From the NCBI RefSeq assembly GCF_023652955.1, contig NZ_JAKLOY010000009.1, positions 62,001 to 126,000 of the forward strand: a DNA stretch of 64,000 nucleotides. The letters are read 5' to 3'. Numbering within the stretch: the first letter of the stretch is position 1; each line of letters begins with the position of its first letter. Below are positions 51,506 to 59,711 of the stretch, piece by piece. This stretch comes from Geomonas sp. Red32 (GTDB lineage: Bacteria; Desulfobacterota; Desulfuromonadia; Geobacterales; Geobacteraceae). Both the position numbers and the translations under genes were made by a program. Below the pieces are notes generated by a model. That model did no database searches and was not told where the DNA came from. It saw only the letters and a list, made by a program, of their open reading frames with translations.

Positions 51506-54076
51506 ATGTGCAGTTGTAACGAGTCGTCCAGCGTACTGGATGCTTTTCCCGAAAAGAAGCTGGCACTTGAAAGGTACATTGAAGGACTCGCCTCGACCGC
51601 GGAACTGAGGAAAAGCCGCACCCACCTCATCTCAACGCTTCACAAGGCGCAGGAGCTTTTCGGCTATCTGCCGCAGGAAGTCCAGCTCTTCGTCGCAGCC
51701 AAGTTCAAGCTGCAGCTCTCCGATGTCTACGGCGTGGTCAGCTTCTACTCTTTCTTCGTCACCCAGCCGCCGGGAAAATTCAGGATCAGTGTCTGCACCG
51801 GGACCGCCTGCTTCGTCAAGGGCGCGGACCGGGTGCTGCGGGAGTTCGAGAACGTGCTCGGCATCGCTCATGGCGAAACGAGCGAAGACCGCGAGTTCTC
51901 CCTCGGCGCCCTCCGCTGTGTCGGTGCCTGCAGCCTGGCGCCGGTCGTCATGGTCAACGACCGCGTGTACGGCAACGTCACCCCCGAAATGGTGCGGGGC
52001 ATCGTCGAGGGGTGCAGCGCTTCCTTGGAAGGAGCCGGGATAGCGGAGGAGGGCAATGCTTCCGCTGAAGATGCTGGGATAGCGGAGGAGAGCATCGCTT
52101 CCACTGAAAGTGCGGGGGGAGCGGACGACAGCACCGGTGTCATGGAAGGCGCGGGGGTAGCGGGCCTGGGCAACGCTGTGACGGAAGGTGCTGGTCAGGC
52201 AGGCGCAGGCAACGGTTCGACGGAAGGTGTGGCCGATGGTGCGGAAAGGCTCCGGAGGCTGGTCGCCGGTCTGAAGGCAGGCAAGGAAAAGCGGGAGGGG
52301 CTCGCCGTCCTGGTTTCGCTGGGAACCTGCGGGATCGCGGCCGGCGGGAAGGCCGTCTACGACGCACTGAAGCGGGCTGCGGAAGAGCTTGGGCTCGCCG
52401 GGGCGGTGGAGATGGTGGAGACCGGCTGCATGGGGCTTTGCCACAGCGAGCCGACGGTCGAGCTGGTTGATCGCCAGAGCGGCGCCAAGCTTATCTACGG
52501 GAACGTTACCCCCGGCGACGCCGCGGCCATCCTGACCGCCGGCATGGCGGGGACCGGCCGGGTGGCGACGCTGGAGCGCTCCTGGTACGTGCCGGAGGAC
52601 GAGGAGGATTTCCCCGGCTGCCACCAGACCCGCATCGTGCTCCGTAACAGCGGGCGGATCAATCCCGCGAAGATCGAGGACTACCTGGAGTACTCGGGCT
52701 ACCAGGCGCTCTCCCGGGTGCTGACCGCCATGACGCCGGACGAGGTGATCGACGTGATCGAGGCCTCGGGGCTGCGCGGGCGCGGCGGGGGAGGGTTCCC
52801 GACCGGGAAGAAGTGGCGCTTTGCCGCGGGGGTGCAGAGCGACGAGAAATACGTGATCTGCAACGCCGACGAAGGGGACCCCGGCGCGTTCATGGACCGG
52901 GCCATCCTCGAAGGGGACCCGCACGCTGTCCTGGAGGCGATGGCGATCACCGGCTACGCGATCGGCGCCAGCCATGGCATCATCTACATCCGGGCCGAGT
53001 ACCCGCTGGCCATCGAACGGCTGGAGACCGCGCTTAAGCAGGCGCGGGACGCCGGGCTGATCGGCGCCGGCATCCTTGCTACCGGGTTTTCCTTCGATAT
53101 CGAGATCAAGTACGGCGCCGGTGCCTTCGTCTGCGGAGAGGAGACCGCCCTCATCCAGTCCGTCGAGGGGATGCGCGGCATGCCGACCTACAAGCCTCCC
53201 TTCCCCGCCATCGCTGGTCTCTGGGGGAAACCCACCATCGTCAACAACGTCGAGACCCTCGCCAACATCTGCCCGATCATCAGAAAGGGCGCCCAGTGGT
53301 TCCGGAGCATCGGGACGGAAAACTCCCCCGGGACCAAGGTCTTCGCCCTGGCAGGCAAGGTGAACCGGGTGGGACTGGTCGAGGTACCGATGGGGACCAC
53401 GCTGCGGCAGGTCATCTTCGAGATGGGGGGCGGTATCGTCGGTGGAAAGGGCTTCAAGGCGGTCCAGACCGGCGGCCCTTCCGGCGGCTGCCTTACCGAA
53501 AAGAATCTCGACCTCCCGATCGATTACGACACCTTGAAGGCCAAGGGGTCGATGATGGGCTCCGGCGGCATGATCGTCATGGACGAGGACGACTGCATGG
53601 TCGACGTCGCCAAGTTCTTCCTCGACTTCACCATGGAGGAGTCGTGCGGCAAGTGCATGCCGTGCCGCATCGGCAGCAAGCAGCTCTTCATGGTGCTCGA
53701 CCGGATTTCCAAGGGAAACGGGGTGGAAGGGGACATCGAGACGATACGCACCATCGCCCAGGCGATGACCACTGCTTCGCTCTGCGCGCTGGGGCAGACG
53801 GCGCCCAACCCGGTGCTCTCCACCCTGCGGCACTTCCCCGAGGAGTACCGGGCCCACCTCGTCGACAAGCGCTGCCCGGCCAAGCGGTGCAGCGAGCTTC
53901 TCACCTACTCCATCGACATCGAGCGGTGCATCGGCTGCACGCTCTGCAGCAGGAGCTGCCCGGTGAAGTGCATCTCGGGGAAGGTGAAGACACCCCACCG
54001 GATCGACGAAAGGGACTGCATCCGCTGCGGGGAGTGCCTCAGGGCCTGCAAGTTCGACGCGGTGGTGGTGCGGTGA
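51506..54076 (+). CDS. NuoE-NuoF type fusion, NAD-linked formate dehydrogenase beta subunit
   Basis: An 856-residue flavo-iron-sulfur protein from ATG 51506 (GGAGAAGG upstream). Order: NuoE-like thioredoxin-fold 2Fe-2S domain (~20-170, 'SVCTGTACFVKGA' and 'LRCVGACSLAPVV'), a 65-residue linker of five 13-residue repeats (173-237), a second thioredoxin-fold 2Fe-2S domain (~255-345, 'SLGTCGIAAGG' and 'TGCMGLCHSEP'), NuoF FMN/NADH domain ('GLRGRGGGGFPTGKKW' ~422, 'NADEGDPGAFMDR' ~452), the NuoF 4Fe-4S site 'ESCGKCMPC' (~712), and a C-terminal 2x4Fe-4S ferredoxin ('CIGCTLCSRSCPVKC', 'CIRCGECLRACKF'). It should pass electrons between NAD(H) and the formate dehydrogenase subunit encoded next. It resembles HydB/HoxF/FdsB-type diaphorases. 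Confidence 0.9.
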   Translation: MCSCNESSSVLDAFPEKKLALERYIEGLASTAELRKSRTHLISTLHKAQELFGYLPQEVQLFVAAKFKLQLSDVYGVVSFYSFFVTQPPGKFRISVCTGTACFVKGADRVLREFENVLGIAHGETSEDREFSLGALRCVGACSLAPVVMVNDRVYGNVTPEMVRGIVEGCSASLEGAGIAEEGNASAEDAGIAEESIASTESAGGADDSTGVMEGAGVAGLGNAVTEGAGQAGAGNGSTEGVADGAERLRRLVAGLKAGKEKREGLAVLVSLGTCGIAAGGKAVYDALKRAAEELGLAGAVEMVETGCMGLCHSEPTVELVDRQSGAKLIYGNVTPGDAAAILTAGMAGTGRVATLERSWYVPEDEEDFPGCHQTRIVLRNSGRINPAKIEDYLEYSGYQALSRVLTAMTPDEVIDVIEASGLRGRGGGGFPTGKKWRFAAGVQSDEKYVICNADEGDPGAFMDRAILEGDPHAVLEAMAITGYAIGASHGIIYIRAEYPLAIERLETALKQARDAGLIGAGILATGFSFDIEIKYGAGAFVCGEETALIQSVEGMRGMPTYKPPFPAIAGLWGKPTIVNNVETLANICPIIRKGAQWFRSIGTENSPGTKVFALAGKVNRVGLVEVPMGTTLRQVIFEMGGGIVGGKGFKAVQTGGPSGGCLTEKNLDLPIDYDTLKAKGSMMGSGGMIVMDEDDCMVDVAKFFLDFTMEESCGKCMPCRIGSKQLFMVLDRISKGNGVEGDIETIRTIAQAMTTASLCALGQTAPNPVLSTLRHFPEEYRAHLVDKRCPAKRCSELLTYSIDIERCIGCTLCSRSCPVKCISGKVKTPHRIDERDCIRCGECLRACKFDAVVVR
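52022..52216 (+). repeat. Five 39-bp degenerate tandem repeats in the fusion linker
   Basis: Units start at 52022, 52061, 52100, 52139 and 52178 and encode 13-residue repeats: SLEGAGIAEEGNA, SAEDAGIAEESIA, STESAGGADDSTG, VMEGAGVAGLGNA, VTEGAGQAGAGNG, then a partial sixth. The first two are the most alike at DNA level. Confidence 0.85.
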
Positions 54077-54130
54077 GGCGAATGTGGACGCAACGTCAGT
54101 TTATGGAAGCACGGAAACGTTGGGGTAACG

Positions 54131-56878
54131 ATGGGCAAGCGTAAGGCTATTTCATTTGTCATAGACGGGAAGGAACTGGCGGCCAGGACGGGGGAAACCA
54201 TCCTCGAGGCGGCGCTGCGCCACGATATCGACATCCCCAATCTCTGCCGGTACAAGAGGATCTCCCACACCGCGTCCTGCCGCCTTTGCATCGTCAAGGT
54301 GAAGGGGAGACCGGGCACGGTGACTTCCTGCACCACGGCGGTCGAAGAGGGGATGGAGGTCATCGCCTTCGACGACGAGCTGGAAACGGTCCGCCGCACC
54401 ATCCTCGACATGGCGCTCTCCAACCATAACGACGACTGCGTCAGCTGCGTCCAGGACGGGAGCTGCCAGCTCCAGGACCTGGCCTTCCGCTACAACCTCG
54501 GGCGCCACGACAGAAAGCTTCCCCCCATCTGGCAGGAGATCGACAAGACTTCCGACTACAGCTCGCCGGTGCTCGATTTCGAGGCCTCGAAGTGCATCGA
54601 GTGCGCCCGCTGCCTGCGCGCCTGTTACGAGCTCCAGGGGAAAGGGGTGATCGGCTTCGTCAACCGGGGAATCAAGACCACGGTCGGGACCGGTTTCAAG
54701 GATTGGACCGCCTCCAACTGCGACGGCTGCGGGCAGTGCATCCAGATCTGCCCGGTGGGAGCCCTCACCGCCAAGCAGGTCTACGGCGACCGCAAGAGGA
54801 TCCGGGAAAAGGATATCGAGCGGACGGTGCAGACCACCTGCCCCTACTGCGGGGTCGGCTGCCAGCTGGACGTGGCGGTCCGCAAGAACCACATCATCAG
54901 GGTGACCGGCAGCGAGGACGCCCTCCCCAACCACGGCAAGACCTGCGTGAAGGGGCGCTTCGGGCTGGACTTCGTGAACCACCCGGCGAGGCTCAGGTGG
55001 CCGCTCATCAAGCGGGACGGGAGCTTCGTCGAGGTCAGCTGGGACGAGGCGATCGCCTACACCGCACAGAGACTTGCCGGGATCAAAGGGGAGCACGGTC
55101 CCGATGCCATCGCCGGTCTTTCCTCGGCGCGCTGCACCAACGAGGAGAACTACCTCTTCCAGAAGTTCATCCGGGGCGTGGTGGGGACCAACAACGTCGA
55201 CCATTGTGCCCGGCTCTGCCACGCCTCGACGGTGGCGGGACTCGCCGAAACGCTCGGTTCCGGCGCGATGACCAACTCGATCGCCGAGCTTGAGCACGCC
55301 GACGTCATCCTGGTCACCGGCTCCAACACCACCGAGACCCATCCGGTGATCGCCGCCGAGATCAAGCGGGCGGTGCTCTTCAACGGGGCGAAGCTCATCG
55401 TGGTAGATCCGCGCCGCATCGACCTGGTGCAGCACGCGACCCTCTGGCTCAGGCAGAAAAGCGGCACCGACGTCGCCTGGCTCAACGGTATCGCCCACGC
55501 CATCCTGGCCCAGGGGCTCCAGAACGATGCCTTCATCGCGGAGAAGACTGAGAACTTCGAGGCGCTGAAGGAGCTCTTGAGCCGGTACACGCCGCAGGAG
55601 GTGGAACGGATCTCCGGGATCCCGGCGGCCCAGATCATGGAGGCGGGGAGGATCTACGGCAGCGCAAAGAAGGGGAGCATCGTCTACGCGATGGGGATCA
55701 CCCAGCACGCGACCGGGACCGACAACGTCAGGTCGCTCGCCAACCTGGCGCTTTTGACCGGCAACATCGGCCGCGAGAGCACCGGTCTCAATCCCTTGCG
55801 GGGACAGAACAACGTCCAGGGGGCCTGCGACATGGGAGCCCTGCCGGACGTATTCACGGGGTACCAGAAGGTGGCCGACCCGGCGGTCCGGCAGAAGTTC
55901 GCCCAGGCCTGGCAGGTGGAGCTTTCCCCCCGCACCGGGATGACCCTCACCGAGATCATGAGAGGGGCGAGTGGCGGCGAGGTCAAGGGGCTCTACATCA
56001 TGGGGGAGAACCCGGTGATCTCCGATCCCAACTCCAACCACATCAGGGAGGCACTGGAGAGTCTCGATTTCCTGGTCTGCCAGGATATCTTCATGACCGA
56101 GACCGCCCAGCTTGCCGACGTGGTTTTCCCGGCGGCCTCGTTCGCAGAAAAGGATGGAAACTTCACCAACACCGAGCGGCGGGTCCTCCCGGTGCGGCGG
56201 GTGGTGGACGCTCCCGGCGAGGCCAAGGAGGACTGGGCGATTCTGCAGCGCCTCGCCCGGGCGATGGGGGCCGGTTGGGAGTACCGGTCGGCCGATGACA
56301 TCCTGGAGGAGATCAATCTACTCACCCCGCTTTACGGCGGTATCACCCCGGAGAGGATCGCGAACGGCGAGGTACTGCAGTGGCCCTGCCCGGCCCCGGA
56401 GCATCCCGGGACCAAGTTCCTGCACCACGAGCGGTTCACCCGCGGCAAGGGGCTCTTCTCCGCGGTCGAGTACAAGGGAGCCAGGGAGCTTCCGGACGCC
56501 GCCTATCCGTTCGCGCTGATGACCGGCCGCATCCTGTACCACTATCACACCGGGAGCATGACCCGGAAAACCAAGGTGCTCCCGCAGTATGTGAGGGGCG
56601 CCTACGTCGAGATGGCTTTCGAGGATCTGGGCGAGTTGGGGGTGGAAAACGGCGACTTCGTGAAGGTCTCGTCGGTGCGGGGAGAGATCCGGATCGCGGT
56701 GAAGGTGACCGACCGGGTACGCAAGGGGGAGGTCTTCATTCCCTTCCACTTCGCCGAGGCGGCGGCCAACGTGCTGACCAACGACGCCATCGATCCGGTG
56801 GCGAAGATCCCGGAGTTGAAGATCTGCGCGGTCCGGATCGAAAAGAGCTTCATCTGCTACGGCGAGGACGAGCTTTAG
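54131..56878 (+). CDS. Formate dehydrogenase alpha subunit (NAD-linked, Cys form)
   Basis: A 915-residue molybdenum/tungsten enzyme. N-terminal NuoG-like 2Fe-2S ('PNLCRYKRISHTASCRLC', ~38-70), His-Cys 4Fe-4S ('HNDDCVSCVQDGSC'), two 4Fe-4S ('CIECARCLRACYE', 'CDGCGQCIQICPVG'), then the molybdopterin domain with its own 4Fe-4S ('CPYCGVGCQLD'). The active-site residue is Cys363 in 'DHCARLCHASTVAGL', where many homologues have selenocysteine, followed by the catalytic His. C-terminal molydopterin-dinucleotide domain complete. It oxidises formate to CO2, or the reverse, in the cytoplasm with the diaphorase encoded 54 bases upstream. No membrane or twin-arginine signal. Confidence 0.93.
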   Translation: MGKRKAISFVIDGKELAARTGETILEAALRHDIDIPNLCRYKRISHTASCRLCIVKVKGRPGTVTSCTTAVEEGMEVIAFDDELETVRRTILDMALSNHNDDCVSCVQDGSCQLQDLAFRYNLGRHDRKLPPIWQEIDKTSDYSSPVLDFEASKCIECARCLRACYELQGKGVIGFVNRGIKTTVGTGFKDWTASNCDGCGQCIQICPVGALTAKQVYGDRKRIREKDIERTVQTTCPYCGVGCQLDVAVRKNHIIRVTGSEDALPNHGKTCVKGRFGLDFVNHPARLRWPLIKRDGSFVEVSWDEAIAYTAQRLAGIKGEHGPDAIAGLSSARCTNEENYLFQKFIRGVVGTNNVDHCARLCHASTVAGLAETLGSGAMTNSIAELEHADVILVTGSNTTETHPVIAAEIKRAVLFNGAKLIVVDPRRIDLVQHATLWLRQKSGTDVAWLNGIAHAILAQGLQNDAFIAEKTENFEALKELLSRYTPQEVERISGIPAAQIMEAGRIYGSAKKGSIVYAMGITQHATGTDNVRSLANLALLTGNIGRESTGLNPLRGQNNVQGACDMGALPDVFTGYQKVADPAVRQKFAQAWQVELSPRTGMTLTEIMRGASGGEVKGLYIMGENPVISDPNSNHIREALESLDFLVCQDIFMTETAQLADVVFPAASFAEKDGNFTNTERRVLPVRRVVDAPGEAKEDWAILQRLARAMGAGWEYRSADDILEEINLLTPLYGGITPERIANGEVLQWPCPAPEHPGTKFLHHERFTRGKGLFSAVEYKGARELPDAAYPFALMTGRILYHYHTGSMTRKTKVLPQYVRGAYVEMAFEDLGELGVENGDFVKVSSVRGEIRIAVKVTDRVRKGEVFIPFHFAEAAANVLTNDAIDPVAKIPELKICAVRIEKSFICYGEDEL

Positions 56879-56880
56879 GC

Positions 56881-56914
56881 AAATCCCCCCTGTCCCCCCT
56901 TTGACAAGGGGGGA
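56881..56914. repeat. C-rich intergenic palindrome, copy B
   Basis: AAATCCCCCCTGTCCCCCCT followed by TTGACAAGGGGGGA, identical to 43241-43274, immediately after the formate dehydrogenase stop. Confidence 0.85.
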
Positions 56915-56973
56915 ACCTCGTTCGGGCATCCATCCCCGTTATTCTCCATCTCCTGGCAATTTGTGGCGGACGG

Positions 56974-57531
56974 TTACCAGCTCCGGAAGGGGCCGGAATC
57001 CATGTGGATGAAGCCGGCCTTCGGGTAGAAGCCGACGCCGCCTGGGGAGAGGTTCCGGGCCACCCGCCGCAGGTGGTCGAGACCGATGCCGGCGATGGCG
57101 AGGTCGATGGCTTTCCCCTTCATGTGGAAGCTGTGCTTGGCCACGCCGTGGGATTCGCTGCGCAGGTGGAGGTTATAGGTGGGAGAGCGGTACCCCGAGA
57201 TGATCTGGAATTCGTGCCCCCCTCCGAGCGCCAGATCCAGCCGGTGCAGGTATTCGATGACCCGGAGATCCATCTGGGTGGTTTCGTTGGTGGTGGGGCA
57301 GCGCAGGGCCCAGTTGAGGGCTTTGAGTGCCTCGGAGTCGTACACCCCCTGCTCGTTACGATAGGTTACGGTGAATCGTTCGTCGCTCTTCAGGTTATGC
57401 AGCGAAATCCTCGCCTCCGGGCGGGGGCGGCCGTCGAAGACCTTGGCAAGGGCGTTATGCGAACTGAACAGCGTCGTCGCGAAGACGAGCGATGACTTGA
57501 GAAATCCTCTGCGGCAGGTGAGCCGATACAT
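56974..57531 (-). CDS. DUF882/peptidase M15 family protein, Tat-exported
   Basis: About 185 residues from ATG 57531, with AAGGGAGG upstream; a GTG at 57537 is an alternative. A twin-arginine-like start 'CRRGFLKSSLVFATTLF' points to export. The domain has 'ISGYRSPTYNLHLRSESHGVAKHSFHMKGKAIDLAI', the YcbK/DUF882 version of the M15 zinc D,D-carboxypeptidase fold, with His and Asp ligands in 'HSFHMKGKAIDL' and a late 'GFIHMDSG'. It should act on peptidoglycan peptides in the periplasm. It follows the L,D-transpeptidase genes on the same strand. Confidence 0.88.
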   Translation of the reverse strand: MYRLTCRRGFLKSSLVFATTLFSSHNALAKVFDGRPRPEARISLHNLKSDERFTVTYRNEQGVYDSEALKALNWALRCPTTNETTQMDLRVIEYLHRLDLALGGGHEFQIISGYRSPTYNLHLRSESHGVAKHSFHMKGKAIDLAIAGIGLDHLRRVARNLSPGGVGFYPKAGFIHMDSGPFRSW

Positions 57532-57616
57532 AAGCACCTCCCTTTACATCCCTTTTTCCCCTCCTTCCGAAAAAAATTCCCTCACCACCCTGTCCTCTCC
57601 CTGGGGGGCAGGGGGC

Positions 57617-58492
57617 TCAGTAGATGTAAACCTTGGTACCGACCGGTACCATCTCATAGAGCTTGGCGATGTCCTCGTTGACCACGCGGACGCAGCCGTG
57701 GCTGACCGCCTGCCCGATCGACTGGGGCTGATTGGTGCCGTGCAGGCCGTAGCCTCCGCCGAGCACCAGCCGGTGGGTCCCCAGCACCTTGTCGAAGCGC
57801 CGCTGGTTGGTGTCCATCGGGGGTACCAGGATCCTGCCGTTGACCACGATGTACTTGGTTTCGGTCGCCTTCATGACTGTCCGGCTTCCGTCCGGACGGC
57901 GGCGCACCACGTCTTTCCCCTCCACCCTGATCACCGATCCTCCGCTTCCCCGCAACTCGCCGCCGCGGCTTAGGTGGAGGAGCCCCAGGTGTTTCTTCCG
58001 CGCCTGCTCGACGTAGAACCAGTCCGGCGGCACCCAGAGCGGGTTAACCTCCTTCCTCTCCACGGTGAGCTTTCCGCGCGGCGTCTCGAACTTCCAGATG
58101 CTGGCTCCCCCTTCCTTGATCAAGGTCTTGCCGCTGCCGGTGGCCACCCGGGTGGTCATGAGGAGCCGGTCGCCGTCCCGGTACCAGAGGCGCCGGTCCT
58201 GGATGCTGATCACCAGGTACGGGCGGACCGGCGGGAGTTGCGCCGCCTCAGCCAGGAGCTTTTCGGACAGGGCCAGATCCTGGCGGGCAACCCCCAGCGC
58301 CTGCAGACGGCCGTCCAAAGCCAGCAGGGTCTCCTGCCGCTCGGCCCTGATCGGAGAGGTGACCATCAGGATCGCCACCCCCAAGGCGGCCAGGAAGAGC
58401 AGGATGGCCAGGTACCAGCCGGCCCCGCTGGCCAGAGAGCCTCCCAGGTGCGTGCCCGGTAACTGCTTATATCTGAGCGTGTAGGTCTGCAT
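57617..58492 (-). CDS. L,D-transpeptidase (YkuD domain), membrane anchored
   Basis: A 291-residue protein with one N-terminal helix ('GWYLAILLFLAALGVAILMV'), a short coiled region, and a YkuD catalytic domain over residues ~105-290. The active site reads 'GGGYGLHGTNQPQSIGQAVSHGCVRVVNEDIAKLY' in outline: HGTN and SHGCVR with the nucleophilic Cys. It forms 3-3 peptidoglycan cross-links or attaches lipoproteins. The C-terminus 'GTKVYIY' is the usual end. It starts one base after the stop of the upstream membrane protein, so the two are coupled. Confidence 0.92.
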   Translation of the reverse strand: MQTYTLRYKQLPGTHLGGSLASGAGWYLAILLFLAALGVAILMVTSPIRAERQETLLALDGRLQALGVARQDLALSEKLLAEAAQLPPVRPYLVISIQDRRLWYRDGDRLLMTTRVATGSGKTLIKEGGASIWKFETPRGKLTVERKEVNPLWVPPDWFYVEQARKKHLGLLHLSRGGELRGSGGSVIRVEGKDVVRRRPDGSRTVMKATETKYIVVNGRILVPPMDTNQRRFDKVLGTHRLVLGGGYGLHGTNQPQSIGQAVSHGCVRVVNEDIAKLYEMVPVGTKVYIY

Positions 58493-58493
58493 A

Positions 58494-59210
58494 TCAGTAG
58501 AAGTACACCCGCATCCCCGGGTGCAGGGTTTCCCTGATCGCTTCCAGGTCCGAGCGGGCTACCTCAATCGCGTCAGGTGGATACCGGCCGCCGGAAAGGG
58601 CACCGTCTTCCGGCAGTGGATAGATGGCGATCCCTCCCTCAAGGAAGACAGGCAACGGATCGCTGCCTGCCGCTGCCGCCGCACCCTCGGGGGCGGCCGC
58701 GGTGCCGGGAAGGGGCGCGGCCGGAGCCGTGACCTGGCCATTTTCTCCCGCCAGGATCCTGCGGCTGCGCTTAAGCGGCACCTGGAGCGACCCGTCCGGA
58801 GTGGCCGCCGTCAGGGCGGAGCCGAGCCGGACCGGCATTTCACGCAGAATTGCCCGGTCGTGCTGCAGGTACATCACACCCCGGGAGCAGTCGATGCTCA
58901 GGTGAGGTCCCCGGGCAAGCATGGCCTGCCGGCGCCCCAAAAGCATCCGCCGCTCGGCCAGGTTCCGTTCCGTCTGTTCCACGCTCTCCGTGCGAAGAAG
59001 ATCGGCCTGATCCATCGAGGCGAGCCGTTTCGGCTGTTCCCGCAGGTATTGGAGATGTTTGGCAATCAGGATGAGATCGGCCAGGAGGAAGATGGCAATG
59101 GCAACTGTGTAGAGGACAGTTCTGCGCGGATAGTTCTCGTGGAGGTGGTGCCAGCTTGGAGGGAACGTCTGTGAACGGCTGCTTGAGTGGGTGGGTCTTC
59201 CGGTCCTCAT
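58494..59210 (-). CDS. Membrane-anchored partner of the L,D-transpeptidase
   Basis: A 238-residue protein with one N-terminal helix ('VLYTVAIAIFLLADLILIA'), a coiled region ('VEQTERNLAERRMLLGRRQAML'), a beta-rich part 'HLSIDCSRGVMYLQHDRAILREMPVRLGS', an Ala/Pro/Gly-rich linker and a C-terminus 'LHPGMRVYFY'. Start, coiled coil and end parallel the YkuD protein encoded one base downstream ('ISIQDRRLWYRDGDRLL...', 'VGTKVYIY'). The catalytic HGT and SHGC motifs are absent. It looks like a YkuD-derived protein that has lost its active site and may work as a subunit or regulator. No named family. Confidence 0.65.
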   Translation of the reverse strand: MRTGRPTHSSSRSQTFPPSWHHLHENYPRRTVLYTVAIAIFLLADLILIAKHLQYLREQPKRLASMDQADLLRTESVEQTERNLAERRMLLGRRQAMLARGPHLSIDCSRGVMYLQHDRAILREMPVRLGSALTAATPDGSLQVPLKRSRRILAGENGQVTAPAAPLPGTAAAPEGAAAAAGSDPLPVFLEGGIAIYPLPEDGALSGGRYPPDAIEVARSDLEAIRETLHPGMRVYFY

Positions 59211-59711
59211 GGCCGGCCCCTCTTACTTTAACTGATCCTAACCGGCACCATCGGTAGCTCTCATAGCCAAAACGTCTACCGGCTCTGAGAGCTTACTTCC
59301 GATCATCTGACAATATTATAGCACTTTGAGAATGGCAGCGGGCAGTACAAGTAGTGACCGGCTCCCGGGTTGTCTCACAATCCGGCTTCCCTGGTAGAGA
59401 AAACGATCACGCCCTCACGATGGGAGCAGCGGAAACTTGCCCCCGTCGAGCCGTCCGCCGCCAAGCCCAGCAGCTACACAACCCCGCCCCCGGATCAGGC
59501 GACACCCTGGCCGATTCCACCCCCTTTCTGGCATTGACCGCATTTCCGTGTATCATGTGAAAAGTATCATTATCATCTCCATTCCATCCACAGTCATCGC
59601 CATAGTGAGGAATCCTCAGCCACCGCAAGCAACACTGTCAGTCTGTCCTGGTTTTAAGTAACCACGATTGCAGGTAGTGACACTACCTGCGACGTCAAAG
59701 GAGGACCAACC
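59211..59711. other. Intergenic region with operator-like palindrome
   Basis: About 500 bases between divergent genes. A lower-GC patch near 59300-59330 ('ACAATATTATAGCAC') may be promoter DNA for the minus-strand transpeptidase operon. Short frames here are not supported. The striking element is the perfect dyad at 59670-59690 (separate entry), followed by an AAAGGAGG ribosome site at 59697-59704. Confidence 0.4.
59670..59690. promoter_or_regulatory. Perfect 10-bp dyad before the lipoprotein hydrolase gene
   Basis: GCAGGTAGTG, one A, CACTACCTGC: two perfect ten-base arms around a single base, ending seven bases before the ribosome site. It has no T run, so it is more likely a repressor operator or an mRNA hairpin than a terminator. 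Confidence 0.6.

Noticed and set aside
51632-53998. 788-codon minus-strand frame opposite the diaphorase subunit
   Set aside because: Product is His/Pro/Arg/Gly-rich without domains; the plus strand carries intact Fe-S and FMN motifs.
54152-56041. 629-codon minus-strand frame opposite formate dehydrogenase
   Set aside because: Shadow frame; the plus strand has a complete formate dehydrogenase.
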